Of a stretch of DNA of 26,378 nucleotides, positions 7,682 to 16,436 are shown piece after piece. Under the pieces are notes generated by a model. That model saw only the letters and a program-made list of their open reading frames with translations. It was not told where the DNA came from and did not search any database. The position numbers and the translations under genes are program-made. Numbering within the stretch: position 1 is the stretch's first letter; each line of letters opens with the position of its first letter. This DNA is from an uncultured Johnsonella sp. GTDB lineage: Bacteria > Bacillota > Clostridia > Lachnospirales > Lachnospiraceae. The stretch lies in contig CAJPUK010000011.1 of assembly GCA_905373785.1 (NCBI GenBank), forward strand, positions 1 to 26,378. Reading direction: 5' to 3'.

Positions 7682-7947
7682 ACATTTTCCTCCATTTCTT
7701 TCATACTTCTATGCATCAAATTTTGTTCATATTTTTCATTTATTTCAGGACCTAAGACTTCAGGATAGCTCAGTAAAAAACCAACCTCAAGACCGGGTTT
7801 TAATTCATAGTCCGTAATTACCATTCTCTTAGGTACTCTGAGACTGCCCATTCTGCCTTTTAAGTCTATGCCTATTAAGCCGTCCTTTACCTCAACTATC
7901 ACACCTTCTACATAGTTTTCCGTAGAAGTATATCTTAAATTATACAT
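7678..7947 (-). CDS. small CBO2463/CBO2479-type protein between prdA and prdB
   Basis: An 89-residue protein lying between prdA and prdB, overlapping the prdB start by four bases (ATGA). Small ORFs at this position are known in other prd operons and carry the CBO2463/CBO2479 domain name. The sequence begins MYNLRYTSTENYVEG, has alternating hydrophobic residues with Gly (residues about 16-50, such as VIVEVKDGLIGIDLKGRMG) suggesting a small beta-barrel fold, and ends in a Glu/Met-rich helix. There is no Cys, no signal peptide and no known catalytic motif. Tight coupling to prdB suggests a role in assembly, maturation or regulation of the reductase. Function is not known. Confidence 0.85.
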   Translation of the reverse strand: MYNLRYTSTENYVEGVIVEVKDGLIGIDLKGRMGSLRVPKRMVITDYELKPGLEVGFLLSYPEVLGPEINEKYEQNLMHRSMKEMEENV

Positions 7948-7976
7948 ATACTACCTCTGTATTTTGATGCTTTTAA

Positions 7977-9860
7977 CTATTCCTTCTCGTATATCTCCAT
8001 ACGCTTCTTGCTCTTTGGAAGTACCTGCTCATTATCTTCAAGTTCTATCTTGATGCCAAGTGCCTTTTCAATGATCTCAACATTGTTCTGCTTAACATTC
8101 GGATTCCACTTTCTTTCAGCATCCTTTGTTGTCTCTCCTGCCATAACTGACTTTAACATAGTTAAAGCTCTGATAGCATCTTCAGGACAAAGTGTGTTGT
8201 TAGAAAGAATCTCATTCTCTATACCTTGAGCTGACTTGTTGTTATCAACCATGTTCTTCATGTACTTGTTACCTACAACAAGCGCTCCCTGTACTGCTGA
8301 GTAGCTTACACCAACTACCTCAACACCCCTCATACCTATTTGCTCATGATGTGAAGCAAAGTCGATATGGTTATTACCGAATCCCTCTGTTGTGATAATA
8401 GCACCGTCTACATCCATAGCTTCTACTGTCATACCAAGTCTCTTTGATACATAGAATTTCTCAGCATTGACCTGTGGTGATCCTACAAAGATAACACCTG
8501 CAAGGTCGATATCTTCATCAGCAAGAGCTTCAAGTACAAGCGGCTCACGGAAGTAATGTCTTGATGTCTCCTTAGAAGCAGGTCCGATACATGTAAGAGC
8601 ATGTATACCGCCGTCTATTACTTCAAGCGGAGAAAGTACTACCGGAAGGTTACCAAGGTCAACATTCGGCTTAGCACCAAGTGTACCTACAGGCTCTACA
8701 GGAAGTATGAGGTTATCGTGCATAGCGCCCTGTCCCATGATCTCCTTAACGATTACAACCTTCTTGTGTCCAGGTCTTCTCTTTTGAACAAACTCATTCT
8801 CAAATACAACTAATGATGCATCAGCCTTCTTTAGTGCCTTTCTGATCTCATCAGTGATATGATCAGATGCCTTATGAGCTGCCAAAGGTCCCGGTCTTTC
8901 CATGTTGGTATGTGCTTTGATGACAACTTCTGTCTTAATAAAAATGTCACCCTTATCGGGAGCGCCCGGTCTTCCCCACATGATGTTTCTGTCCATCTCA
9001 CCTTCTGAAGAACCGAACTCACCTATCTGAACTCCGCCTTCATCGGTACCGGTAACTACCATAACAACGCCGTCCATTACTCTGGTTACACCCTCACCGA
9101 GTTCGCCTTCTTCTTTACAAGCTATAGGCTGAACGTCCATGATGGTCTCTGAGTATTTACCGTAATCCTCAGGTGTGATAATCTCAAGTTTAACTGAAAC
9201 TACTAAATCCTGTAAATCTGCTGACTCTTCAGCAAGACCTTTTCTGATGTAGAGTGTTGTACCTTCAATCTTGGTCTCATCACCCATCTCAACTTTGTCT
9301 ATCTTGAAGTGTTTTCTCTTTAATGTTCTGATAACTTTCTCTTCAGCCGCTTTTTCAACTGCCGCTGCCTGTGCAGGTGCTGCTGCCGCTGCTGCTACAG
9401 GTGCTGCTGCAACCGCTGCCGGAGCAACTCCCATCTGTGCTGCTACTGAAAGCGGTATGTCAAGAGTTATATTCTTACCTTCACCTATATTGATTCTTAC
9501 ATTTCCTGCTGAACCTGCTGCCGGAGCAAAACTTGGAGCTGCTACCGGAGCTGCCGCTTCTACAACTTCCGCTGCTGCAGGTGCTTCCTCTGTCGCACTC
9601 GCCTTAGATTTTGCACCTTCAACTAAAGCATTGGTAAGTGGTGTAAGTGCATCTGAAGTCTTAATAAGCTTTGCACCAAGTACCTCACCTATAGTCAAGG
9701 TATCTTCCCCTATTTCCAATAGACCTGAATCTACCAAATCAGGGAATATAGCCGGATCCTCAAGATTTGAGGGTTCAATTACTGTGCCTGCTTCAAATCT
9801 GCAGCATAACACGGCAGGATCATTTTCATGCGCCTTAGCTGTTTCTACTGTGATTGACAT
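7977..9860 (-). CDS. prdA: D-proline reductase proprotein PrdA
   Basis: The 627-residue precursor is cleaved in the family at an internal Cys, which becomes an N-terminal pyruvoyl group on the smaller chain. Here the site is ALT-CIGPASKETSRH, between Thr423 and Cys424, giving chains of about 45 and 22 kDa. Residues 1-85 form an N-terminal domain, followed by an Ala/Pro/Val-rich linker (about 88-172) interrupted by a short folded segment at 120-143. The core has EFGSSEG (281-287) and GQGAMHDNL (376-384). With PrdB it reduces D-proline to 5-aminovalerate, a Stickland electron sink. The ATG follows AAGGAGG. It lies 60 bases after the true (read-through) end of prdC and 29 bases before the small downstream gene. 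Confidence 0.97.
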   Translation of the reverse strand: MSITVETAKAHENDPAVLCCRFEAGTVIEPSNLEDPAIFPDLVDSGLLEIGEDTLTIGEVLGAKLIKTSDALTPLTNALVEGAKSKASATEEAPAAAEVVEAAAPVAAPSFAPAAGSAGNVRINIGEGKNITLDIPLSVAAQMGVAPAAVAAAPVAAAAAAPAQAAAVEKAAEEKVIRTLKRKHFKIDKVEMGDETKIEGTTLYIRKGLAEESADLQDLVVSVKLEIITPEDYGKYSETIMDVQPIACKEEGELGEGVTRVMDGVVMVVTGTDEGGVQIGEFGSSEGEMDRNIMWGRPGAPDKGDIFIKTEVVIKAHTNMERPGPLAAHKASDHITDEIRKALKKADASLVVFENEFVQKRRPGHKKVVIVKEIMGQGAMHDNLILPVEPVGTLGAKPNVDLGNLPVVLSPLEVIDGGIHALTCIGPASKETSRHYFREPLVLEALADEDIDLAGVIFVGSPQVNAEKFYVSKRLGMTVEAMDVDGAIITTEGFGNNHIDFASHHEQIGMRGVEVVGVSYSAVQGALVVGNKYMKNMVDNNKSAQGIENEILSNNTLCPEDAIRALTMLKSVMAGETTKDAERKWNPNVKQNNVEIIEKALGIKIELEDNEQVLPKSKKRMEIYEKE

Positions 9861-9920
9861 AGAAATCCTCCTTATATATTTTTTATGAAAAACCAGACCT
9901 GTTTATAACTTAAATTCAGT

Positions 9921-11198
9921 CTAGTCTTTTTTCTTTCTATATAGTCTGTGACCACCGGCTCTAAGCGCACAATCTGTACTATGATACATTGGAACTCCTA
10001 ACCTAGGAGCTACTTTGGAAACTGTGTTTGTTCAGTCCTCACAGGTTCCTACCATAACTACTTCTGCACCCATTTTCTTGAGTTCCAGTACCTTCTCAGC
10101 CTGCCCTGGGCATATACCCGGAAGTTCACATCTAAATCTACCATTAACTTCTTTCATTCTTTTACATTTTACGGAACCGACTATCTCAGCTCCCATATCT
10201 GTAGCTATTTGTGCAAGCCTGTCATATTGTGCGCCACACTCACATTCAATAAAACCGATTTTTCTATGGTCTTCTATGAACGGCATTGCTACTATGATAC
10301 CACCGAGTGTCTTAACAATAGGAGCATTCTCTTCTCCGTGTCTTCCTGTAAAAGGTCCGCCAAGTACTATTTCACCATGCGGCTCTACATATCCTCCGCA
10401 ATCATCTATATAGTCTTTAATACAAGCACCTATAGGTTGATCCAAAAATACTTGTGGATTTTGTACTCTACCGGTAACAGTTATATCCTTTGTCATAACC
10501 GGCATCTTATCCTCTATGGCTCTTGCAACATTTCTCAGGGTCTCTACATTGCTTATTACAGCCCTTGCTTCTATTGGTAATGCTCCCGGTGGAAGCTCTA
10601 TACCTAAGAACTCTCTTACGATAACTCTTTCATCTCCTGCCGGATACATATCCGGTAAGAACTTGACTTTTATGTCAGGGAAATTCTTACAAGCCTTTGC
10701 TATAGCTATCATCTCTTTCTGATGCTTAGGCTTTATAGCTACAATACCTTTTGTAGTCCCTGTTATTTCCATAACATACTTCATGCCACGTAAAACTTTC
10801 TCAGGTTCACGAAGTAACATAGCCATATTATGCTCTAAAAGCGGCTCACACTCTGCTGCATTAGCAAATAAATATCCGCCTTCAACTTTGGTACCGTACT
10901 TTACATGGCTTGGGAATCCCGCACCGCCGGCACCGACTATACCTGCCTCTTTAATAAGCTCTAAAGGCTCGGTAGCTTCAAGTCTTACATAATCATCAAG
11001 GTCTATCTCCCCGATAGTCTCAAGTACTATACTGCTATCTGTAACTTCAACTACTTCAGCATTGGCACTTGCATGTATATTTGCACCTAAGCCGTTAGGC
11101 TTTGCAATAAGCTGACCTCTTTTAACCTTATCCTTAGGATGAACTATAGGCTCACAAGGACCGCCGACATGTTGCTTTAATGGTATAACCAATCTCAT
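9921..11198 (-). CDS. prdC: PrdC, RnfC-like electron-transfer selenoprotein (UGA = Sec)
   Basis: A 425-residue protein when TGA 10034-10032 is read as Sec389. The reading continues for 36 residues (TNTVSKVAPRLGVP to a TAG at 9923-9921). The motif CEDU (Cys386-Sec389) is a CxxU redox pair. The N-terminal part resembles RnfC in this window: GIVGAGGAGFPSHVK matches GIVGLGGAGFPTHVK, and NAAECEPLL matches NAAECEPYL. The two ferredoxin CxxCxxC motifs of RnfC are absent, and the C-terminus is instead Cys-rich (CECGAQ, CKRM, CELPGIC). PrdC is known to feed electrons to proline reductase. I chose ATG 11198 because AGGAGG lies 8 bases upstream; an in-frame GTG at 11207 overlaps that site. It is the first gene of the operon. 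Confidence 0.96.
9993..10034 (-). promoter_or_regulatory. Sec UGA codon and SECIS hairpin of prdC
   Basis: The Sec codon is 10034-10032. Twenty bases later an eight-pair stem AGCTCCTA (10011-10004) pairs with TAGGAGTT (10000-9993), including one G-U, around the three-base loop GGT (10003-10001). The loop begins 28 bases after UGA and opens with GG, as in well-studied bacterial SECIS hairpins such as that of E. coli fdhF. This is a strong candidate. Confidence 0.85.
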
Positions 11199-11231
11199 AT
11201 TTTTCACCTCCTCTTCTTTTATATTCTTGAA

Positions 11232-11319
11232 CTAGGAAGTCTTATTTTAGTCATTTTAACTATTTTTTCTATATATCTCTTGAGCATTTTAGTTTATATA
11301 TGACTAAGAACTTTCCTAG
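11232..11319 (-). promoter_or_regulatory. long imperfect inverted repeat in the prdC leader
   Basis: On the plus strand CTAGGAAGTCTTATT...TTAGTCAT (11232-11254) faces ATGACTAAGAACTTTCCTAG (11300-11319). The reverse complement of the second arm shares CTAGGAA and TTAGTCAT with the first, with a short indel between. In a minus-strand transcript this forms a stem of about 20 pairs around a 45-base loop, at the very 5' end of the predicted message. It could be an attenuating or stabilising leader, or an operator. Confidence 0.6.
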
Positions 11320-11322
11320 GAT

Positions 11323-11331
11323 ATTGTAGCA
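11323..11331 (-). promoter_or_regulatory. candidate extended -10 promoter of the prd operon
   Basis: TGCTACAAT on the minus strand (11331-11323) is an extended -10 (TGn plus TACAAT, 5 of 6). No good -35 hexamer lies at 16-18 bases. The start would fall near 11316, leaving a leader of about 118 bases to the prdC ATG. I looked for a sigma-54 (-24/-12) promoter, known for prd in Clostridioides difficile, and saw none in 11199-11548. Confidence 0.4.
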
Positions 11332-11400
11332 TATCTTAACAAATATAACCAGTTATTTATTTATATTTTAAAAAATAACTTTATATTTAACTTTTCAGTA

Positions 11401-11450
11401 AGATTGTTAAAATAGTGTTAGGGAGAGCCTTTTACAAGACTCTCCCTAAC
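11401..11450 (-). terminator. intrinsic terminator after the surface-protein gene
   Basis: Perfect 11-pair stem: GTTAGGGAGAG (11417-11427) with CTCTCCCTAAC (11440-11450), with three more pairs inside the loop. On the minus strand it is followed by ACTATTTTAAC, a modest U-run. A longer T-run lies on the plus-strand side (11458-11466), but eight bases away from the stem. It lies about 100 bases after the stop of the large surface-protein gene and before the prd promoter region, insulating prd from it. Confidence 0.75.
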
Positions 11451-11548
11451 ATACAGCTTTTTTTTATTTTTTTCAATTATTATTGCACTTGATTTTATAC
11501 ATTTTAAGTTTCAAAAAGTTTCAAATTGTCATTTTTGATACTTTTAGT

Positions 11549-12895
11549 TTATTTAGTATAACTTAAGTCAACAGACTTATACCCTTCTAATTCAATACTT
11601 ATATTAACAGGCTTACTAAGGTCAACACCGTCAAGTGAAAGCTCCAGTCCGGTAGCTGTTCCGTAAGCTGAGTTTTCTATAACTTTGTAACTTCCTCTGC
11701 TGATCTTATCAAAACTAAACCTTACTCTGCTGAACTCAACACCGTTTACCTTTACCTTAAAAGGAGTTTTATTCATTTTTATATTTTCAAGATAATCTTT
11801 CATAAATAAAGTTCCTGTATCAAAATTAAGCAGGACTCTGTCAGTTCCGAAATAATCAGACTTTTTAAATGTCATAGCAGGGCTTTTCACCTCTTTTGTG
11901 ATTGTGTATTCAAGAGTCTCATAACCGTCTGCTGTAATCTTCACCGTGTTCACATCCTTATTAAATCCGTCCGGGCTAAGCCACATGGTAGCATCATCAT
12001 AAGCAACATAGACCTTACTTACATCTCTTCCGTTGAAATTTTCTCTTTTTGAATATTTCACACCGTTTACTTCTACCACTGCTGCATCGGAGTTAATAAA
12101 TTCATAAATATCCGCAACCGACATCTTTTCCTTATCAAATACAAGCTCGTAGTATCTGTTGAACGGCACTCTTTCAATTCTTGAATACTCAAAACTTTTT
12201 ACTGAAGGAGCAGCCTTTAATTTCTTCGCACTTATATAACTTGTATTAACAGCCTTGTATCCCTCAAGTTCAACAGTTATGTTGACAGGCTTGCTCATGT
12301 CTATATCTTTCAGCGAAAGCTCAAGGCCTGTAAGGGTTCCGTAGGCTGAATCTTCTGTAAACTTATATTTACCCTTAGAAATTTTTTCACTGCTGTAACT
12401 TACCTTAGTAAATGCATTACCGTTCACACTGATCTTAAAGGCAAGCTTCCCTCTTTTTATATTTTCAAGGTAATCCTGCATATAAACGGTATTTGTATCA
12501 AACTCAAGTTTGAGCCTGTCTGAGCCGGCATGATCAGCTGCCTTAAATGTTATGCTTGGTGGCGTAACCGCCTTATCTACCTGCCCACTAAATACCTCAT
12601 AGCCGGATACTGTGATTTTTACGGTATTTTCTTCCTTATTAAATCCGTCCGCACTAAGCCACATACTTCCGTCATTATAACTCACATAAGAATTAACTAC
12701 ACTGCTTCGGTTAAAGTTTTCTTTTTTACTGTACTTTACACCGTTAACTTCTACCACTGCCTCGTCTGAGTTAATAAACTTATATACCTCTTCCAAAGAC
12801 ATCGTATCTGTATCAAATACCAATTTATAATATCTGTTATATGGCATATTCGCAGTCTTTGAGTATTCCGTATTCTTTAGCACCGGAGCTTTCTT
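11549..12895 (-). repeat. two tandem copies of a 226-residue (678-base) module
   Basis: The last part of the surface-protein gene is duplicated: copy one from about 12895, copy two from about 12217 to the stop. Both start LK(K/A)AP, then share YYxLVFD, EVNGVKYSK, NSAYGT or DSAYGT, TGLELSL, and ELEGYK with VDLSYT or VNTSYI. The copies differ clearly at residue and base level, so the duplication is not recent. Confidence 0.85.
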
Positions 12896-15800
12896 TAATG
12901 TTTCTTGCGGATTTTCCTGCTCCTTAGGTTTTTCACCGGCAGTTTCAACATTTACCTTAATTAATTTATTGACATAGCCTTTTGCCAATACATGTATGGT
13001 ATACTCACCTGTTTCACTAAAAAGTCCCGGCATAAATACAAGTTTAGTATCTTGAATCTCATAGTAATCATTCATGGATGATCCGCCTACGCTTTCGGTA
13101 TATACAAGTCTGCTGCTACCGTCAGGTTTACGCATATTTATAGAAGTTATATTGGAAAGGTAATTTCTTGCTGCCGCCTCTTCACCTACCACCTGAACTT
13201 TCACTTCTTCACCTACTTTGTAAGCTGTATTATCACTTTTTTCTGCGAGTGCAAGCCTTACATCAGGGTTGCTTTCATTTACTCTAAGAGTAATAACATT
13301 AACTTTATAGCCTGTTGCCTCTATCTTAAGCACATGGTTTCCTACTAAAGGAGGATTATAAGAGTTAAATGCTTTCGGATATATTTTGAGTTCCGTCTTG
13401 TCGGCATTAAACTCATATTGCTTCAAATATGAATCCGAACGAAGCACAGCACTGTTTCCATCCATAGTAAGGCTTGTAATTGCTGCAAAGTATTCAGGAT
13501 CGTCAGTGGTTAAGGTAAATACCTCTCCCTTATTGGCAACTGTTCCCATGATTGCAGGTTGCACTTTTCCTACCTGATTTCTAAATGCGGTAGTAGTTCC
13601 GAGTAAACCGTCTTCCAGCACCAGCTTGATATCACGTGGTCTTTCCTGTGTAATGCTTGAAGCACCTATTTCTTTAAAGCCTTCAAAACTTAATTCTCTC
13701 TGCTCGTTGATTCTTACTTCTTTTACGGCATCAAGATAATTTTCAAATTTATATAAGGTTGTAGCATCGGAGTTCATTACATAATCAACTCTTGAAACAT
13801 CAAACCACCTTTTTACTACAGCCTTGGAACTTTCGTTATTTCTTCCAAGCTCATTTAATATAAGTGCATTTATAAGTAAGTCATGGTTAAACTGACAGTT
13901 TCCGTTAACATAACCGCCTATGCCCGCCTCTGAATCAAAACTTGCAGAACTGCCGCTCTTTCCGCCGCCTGTAGCACTTGAAACCACATCTATTCTCTTA
14001 GTTTTAACCTTAGCCGCTGTATTTGCCGTGCCTGAGACCGTGCTCGCCTGAGTCTGAATGTTATTTTTAAGCACTTCAACCTTTTTACTTATAAGCTGAT
14101 ATCCGTCAGCGTATAGACTTATAGTATAAATCCCCTCTTCATCGGTATTTATCTTTTTATCCGCACCCTCGCCGCTACTTCCGTATATTGTAAGTAAGTC
14201 ACCGATCACGTACCAGTCTTTTATTCTCTCAAGTTCTACCACAGCACCTGAAGGCTTGGTAAGTACAAGTCTTTTAGCAACAATTCTGATATCATTGCCG
14301 AAGCTTTCACCGTTTTCACCTTTGATAGTAAACTTTATATCTCCACCGGTTACAGGGCTTGAAGTTGATGAACTTAAAATCATTTTGAAATTAGTCGCAT
14401 CAACCAAATGTATAGGTACGGTTCTTGTTTCTCTTACATAGTTTGAAGCAATATTTAAGTAATATCTTCCTCTGTTTACTATGTTGGACTGAGGAAGAGC
14501 TATTTTTATAACTCCGGTATTACCGAAACCGCTTTCTTTATAGGTTTCAAACATCATATTTCGATTTAATATATTGTACTCGGGGTTAAGTACCTTTATA
14601 TTTGTGATCTGATCAAACCACTTTTCATGCTCTTCATTTTCAAGTGCGAACTTAACTATCAACTCACCCTTACCCATAGCATCTATTTTAGTCTCGGGAG
14701 TCCAATATCTTATAGGAGCTTTAACAATAGACTTACGCTCTCTTTCACCCTTAAGATCAAAGGTCGTATGAGTTAATCTGTCTCTTACATTGCCCTCACT
14801 GTCATAATTATCAAGATAGTAATCAAATCTGGGTATACGACCGTTAGCTATCAAGTAATCCGGCATATCCGAAGTACTTCCTGCCTGTGGGGCTGTAACA
14901 ATCTCTCCCGCTTTAGTTTGATTAAGAACTACCTCCTGCACGGCACTGTCGGCATTTCTTGTAACCTTAAGTACCTTAGGGCTGCTTACCGTACTTCTCC
15001 ACTTAACTATAGTTCCTTCATCATCTACAGGACTTACCGCTGTGCTTATATCCGTCCCGTCTACTTCGATAGTGTAATCCTGCCAGTTTCCGCTTGCAAA
15101 AACTATCGACACATACCTTGCCCAGCCTATTTCGGAATTAATCATCCTTGTTTGTGATTTCACAAGTAAGGACTCGGCATTGCTTGGACTTGCCTTTTGA
15201 GTATCTTCTACCTTATCCTCTGTTTTACCTTCTTTTTTATCTTCCGCCTTGTCTTCTTTATTAGGCTTCTTATAGGCATCCGGGTCTTTGCCTTCAGCTA
15301 TGTACTTCTGTCTCCATCTTTCTATAGAAGCGGAACTTGTCGCATCAGGTTGCTTTGCTTTGGTGCCGTCCTTTAAGTCCTTAGACTTATCTTCAGCAGG
15401 CTTTGTACTATCTTGTTTGTTTTCGTTATCAGCCACATTATTATCTTTTTTATCATCTGTAGCAGGCTTGTTTTCCGTGCTCTTTGTATCCTCTACCCTA
15501 CCCTTGTTTTCTGTAGGTCTTGCATTATCTGTTCCACTTTTACTTTCTGTAGGTTTTGTTTCTTCGAGCTTATTTTCTGGAGAAATATTATTTCCGGTAT
15601 TGTTTTGTTGCTTATCTTCCTCTGTTTGATTATTTTTTCCATCATCGGAAGGGGTAGTTTTTAAAGTGCCGTCATTTGTTTGAGCGGCTTTTGAATTATC
15701 TTCTGTAGAATTATTATTGGAGCCGACAGAATTATTTGAAGTTCCCGAGCTTCTAGAAGTACTTCCGGAACCTCCACCGGAACCTCCACCAAAACCTCCA

Positions 15801-16333
15801 CTTGAACCCTTAGAAACAGTACCTGAAGTTTTTGCAACTGTCTTCTTGTTAGAATCGGCAGCAGGTTTTACACTCTTATATCCCGCTTTTTTTGCCTTTT
15901 CCACTTTTCCATCCTGCCCTACAACTCTTCCCTCAGAGTTAACCTTGAATCCGTCAGGAGTAACTGTATCTACAGCCAAACTTCCGTCTTCATAGAAAAA
16001 GTAATCATACTCATCTATTACCTGCCAGGACTTAAGCATTTGACCTTGACTTGCATCCTCCGCAGTACTTAAAAAGTACCACTTTCCGTTAGTATCCATA
16101 AACCAGCCGGTCTTCATAACACCTGTTATAGGATCAAGATAATACCATACATCTCCTATTTTCACCCATGACTTAATAAGGGTATCGGCACCGTCATAGT
16201 ATTTCCAAGTACCGTTCTCCTGTTTCCAGGAAGCTACACCTTGTGCAAAACTTGTATATGAAAAACCTTGTAAACTTAGACATACAGATGTAAATATACA
16301 TAGTAATGACTGTTTGGTAAATGTTTTGCGCAT
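11549..16333 (-). CDS. large secreted cell-wall-binding protein with DUF1533/HID-like repeats
   Basis: A 1594-residue protein. ATG 16333 (MRKTFTKQSLL) was chosen because GGAGG lies about 7 bases upstream and a signal peptide follows (residues 1-31, cleavage near SFAQG). Residues about 35-145 have aromatic cell-wall (choline-type) binding repeats, such as GTWKYYD, VWYYLDP and GKWYFL. Next come a Gly/Ser stretch (about 177-205) and a long Lys/Glu/Asp/Thr-rich linker to about 383. The remaining 1200 residues are beta-rich domains, several resembling DUF1533 (Shr-like hemoglobin-interacting, HID), with TITV/TIHVLAKGY and LKIEATGY endings. The C-terminus is two tandem copies of about 226 residues starting at 1147 and 1373. 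There is no LPXTG anchor. Its ligand is unknown; heme or hemoglobin binding is only a family-based guess. Confidence 0.85.
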   Translation of the reverse strand: MRKTFTKQSLLCIFTSVCLSLQGFSYTSFAQGVASWKQENGTWKYYDGADTLIKSWVKIGDVWYYLDPITGVMKTGWFMDTNGKWYFLSTAEDASQGQMLKSWQVIDEYDYFFYEDGSLAVDTVTPDGFKVNSEGRVVGQDGKVEKAKKAGYKSVKPAADSNKKTVAKTSGTVSKGSSGGFGGGSGGGSGSTSRSSGTSNNSVGSNNNSTEDNSKAAQTNDGTLKTTPSDDGKNNQTEEDKQQNNTGNNISPENKLEETKPTESKSGTDNARPTENKGRVEDTKSTENKPATDDKKDNNVADNENKQDSTKPAEDKSKDLKDGTKAKQPDATSSASIERWRQKYIAEGKDPDAYKKPNKEDKAEDKKEGKTEDKVEDTQKASPSNAESLLVKSQTRMINSEIGWARYVSIVFASGNWQDYTIEVDGTDISTAVSPVDDEGTIVKWRSTVSSPKVLKVTRNADSAVQEVVLNQTKAGEIVTAPQAGSTSDMPDYLIANGRIPRFDYYLDNYDSEGNVRDRLTHTTFDLKGERERKSIVKAPIRYWTPETKIDAMGKGELIVKFALENEEHEKWFDQITNIKVLNPEYNILNRNMMFETYKESGFGNTGVIKIALPQSNIVNRGRYYLNIASNYVRETRTVPIHLVDATNFKMILSSSTSSPVTGGDIKFTIKGENGESFGNDIRIVAKRLVLTKPSGAVVELERIKDWYVIGDLLTIYGSSGEGADKKINTDEEGIYTISLYADGYQLISKKVEVLKNNIQTQASTVSGTANTAAKVKTKRIDVVSSATGGGKSGSSASFDSEAGIGGYVNGNCQFNHDLLINALILNELGRNNESSKAVVKRWFDVSRVDYVMNSDATTLYKFENYLDAVKEVRINEQRELSFEGFKEIGASSITQERPRDIKLVLEDGLLGTTTAFRNQVGKVQPAIMGTVANKGEVFTLTTDDPEYFAAITSLTMDGNSAVLRSDSYLKQYEFNADKTELKIYPKAFNSYNPPLVGNHVLKIEATGYKVNVITLRVNESNPDVRLALAEKSDNTAYKVGEEVKVQVVGEEAAARNYLSNITSINMRKPDGSSRLVYTESVGGSSMNDYYEIQDTKLVFMPGLFSETGEYTIHVLAKGYVNKLIKVNVETAGEKPKEQENPQETLKKAPVLKNTEYSKTANMPYNRYYKLVFDTDTMSLEEVYKFINSDEAVVEVNGVKYSKKENFNRSSVVNSYVSYNDGSMWLSADGFNKEENTVKITVSGYEVFSGQVDKAVTPPSITFKAADHAGSDRLKLEFDTNTVYMQDYLENIKRGKLAFKISVNGNAFTKVSYSSEKISKGKYKFTEDSAYGTLTGLELSLKDIDMSKPVNITVELEGYKAVNTSYISAKKLKAAPSVKSFEYSRIERVPFNRYYELVFDKEKMSVADIYEFINSDAAVVEVNGVKYSKRENFNGRDVSKVYVAYDDATMWLSPDGFNKDVNTVKITADGYETLEYTITKEVKSPAMTFKKSDYFGTDRVLLNFDTGTLFMKDYLENIKMNKTPFKVKVNGVEFSRVRFSFDKISRGSYKVIENSAYGTATGLELSLDGVDLSKPVNISIELEGYKSVDLSYTK

Positions 16334-16436
16334 ATTTATCCTCCGCTTATATATAATCTTCAAGCATCTTCTTAATATCGACACTTAAAATTAACTTAAT
16401 TATTAAAAATCTCAAAAAACTACAAAATTAGCTTAT

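Noticed and set aside
9271..9888. 205-residue plus-strand ORF opposite prdA
   Set aside because: It is the mirror of the Ala/Pro-rich linker of PrdA, has no ribosome site and lies entirely within a certain gene.
11199..11207. Upstream GTG start for prdC (three extra residues)
   Set aside because: The GTG overlaps the AGGAGG site, while ATG 11198 has the right spacing to it.
11199..11548. Sigma-54 (-24/-12) promoter for the prd operon
   Set aside because: I looked by eye on the minus strand for TGGCA-N7-TTGCA type sequences and saw none with acceptable spacing. A TTGCACTT at about 11483 is on the wrong strand and has no partner.
15288..15995. Plus-strand ORFs opposite the surface-protein linker
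   Set aside because: These are long only because the low-complexity Lys/Glu/Thr and Gly/Ser codons lack stops on the other strand; no start signals support them.
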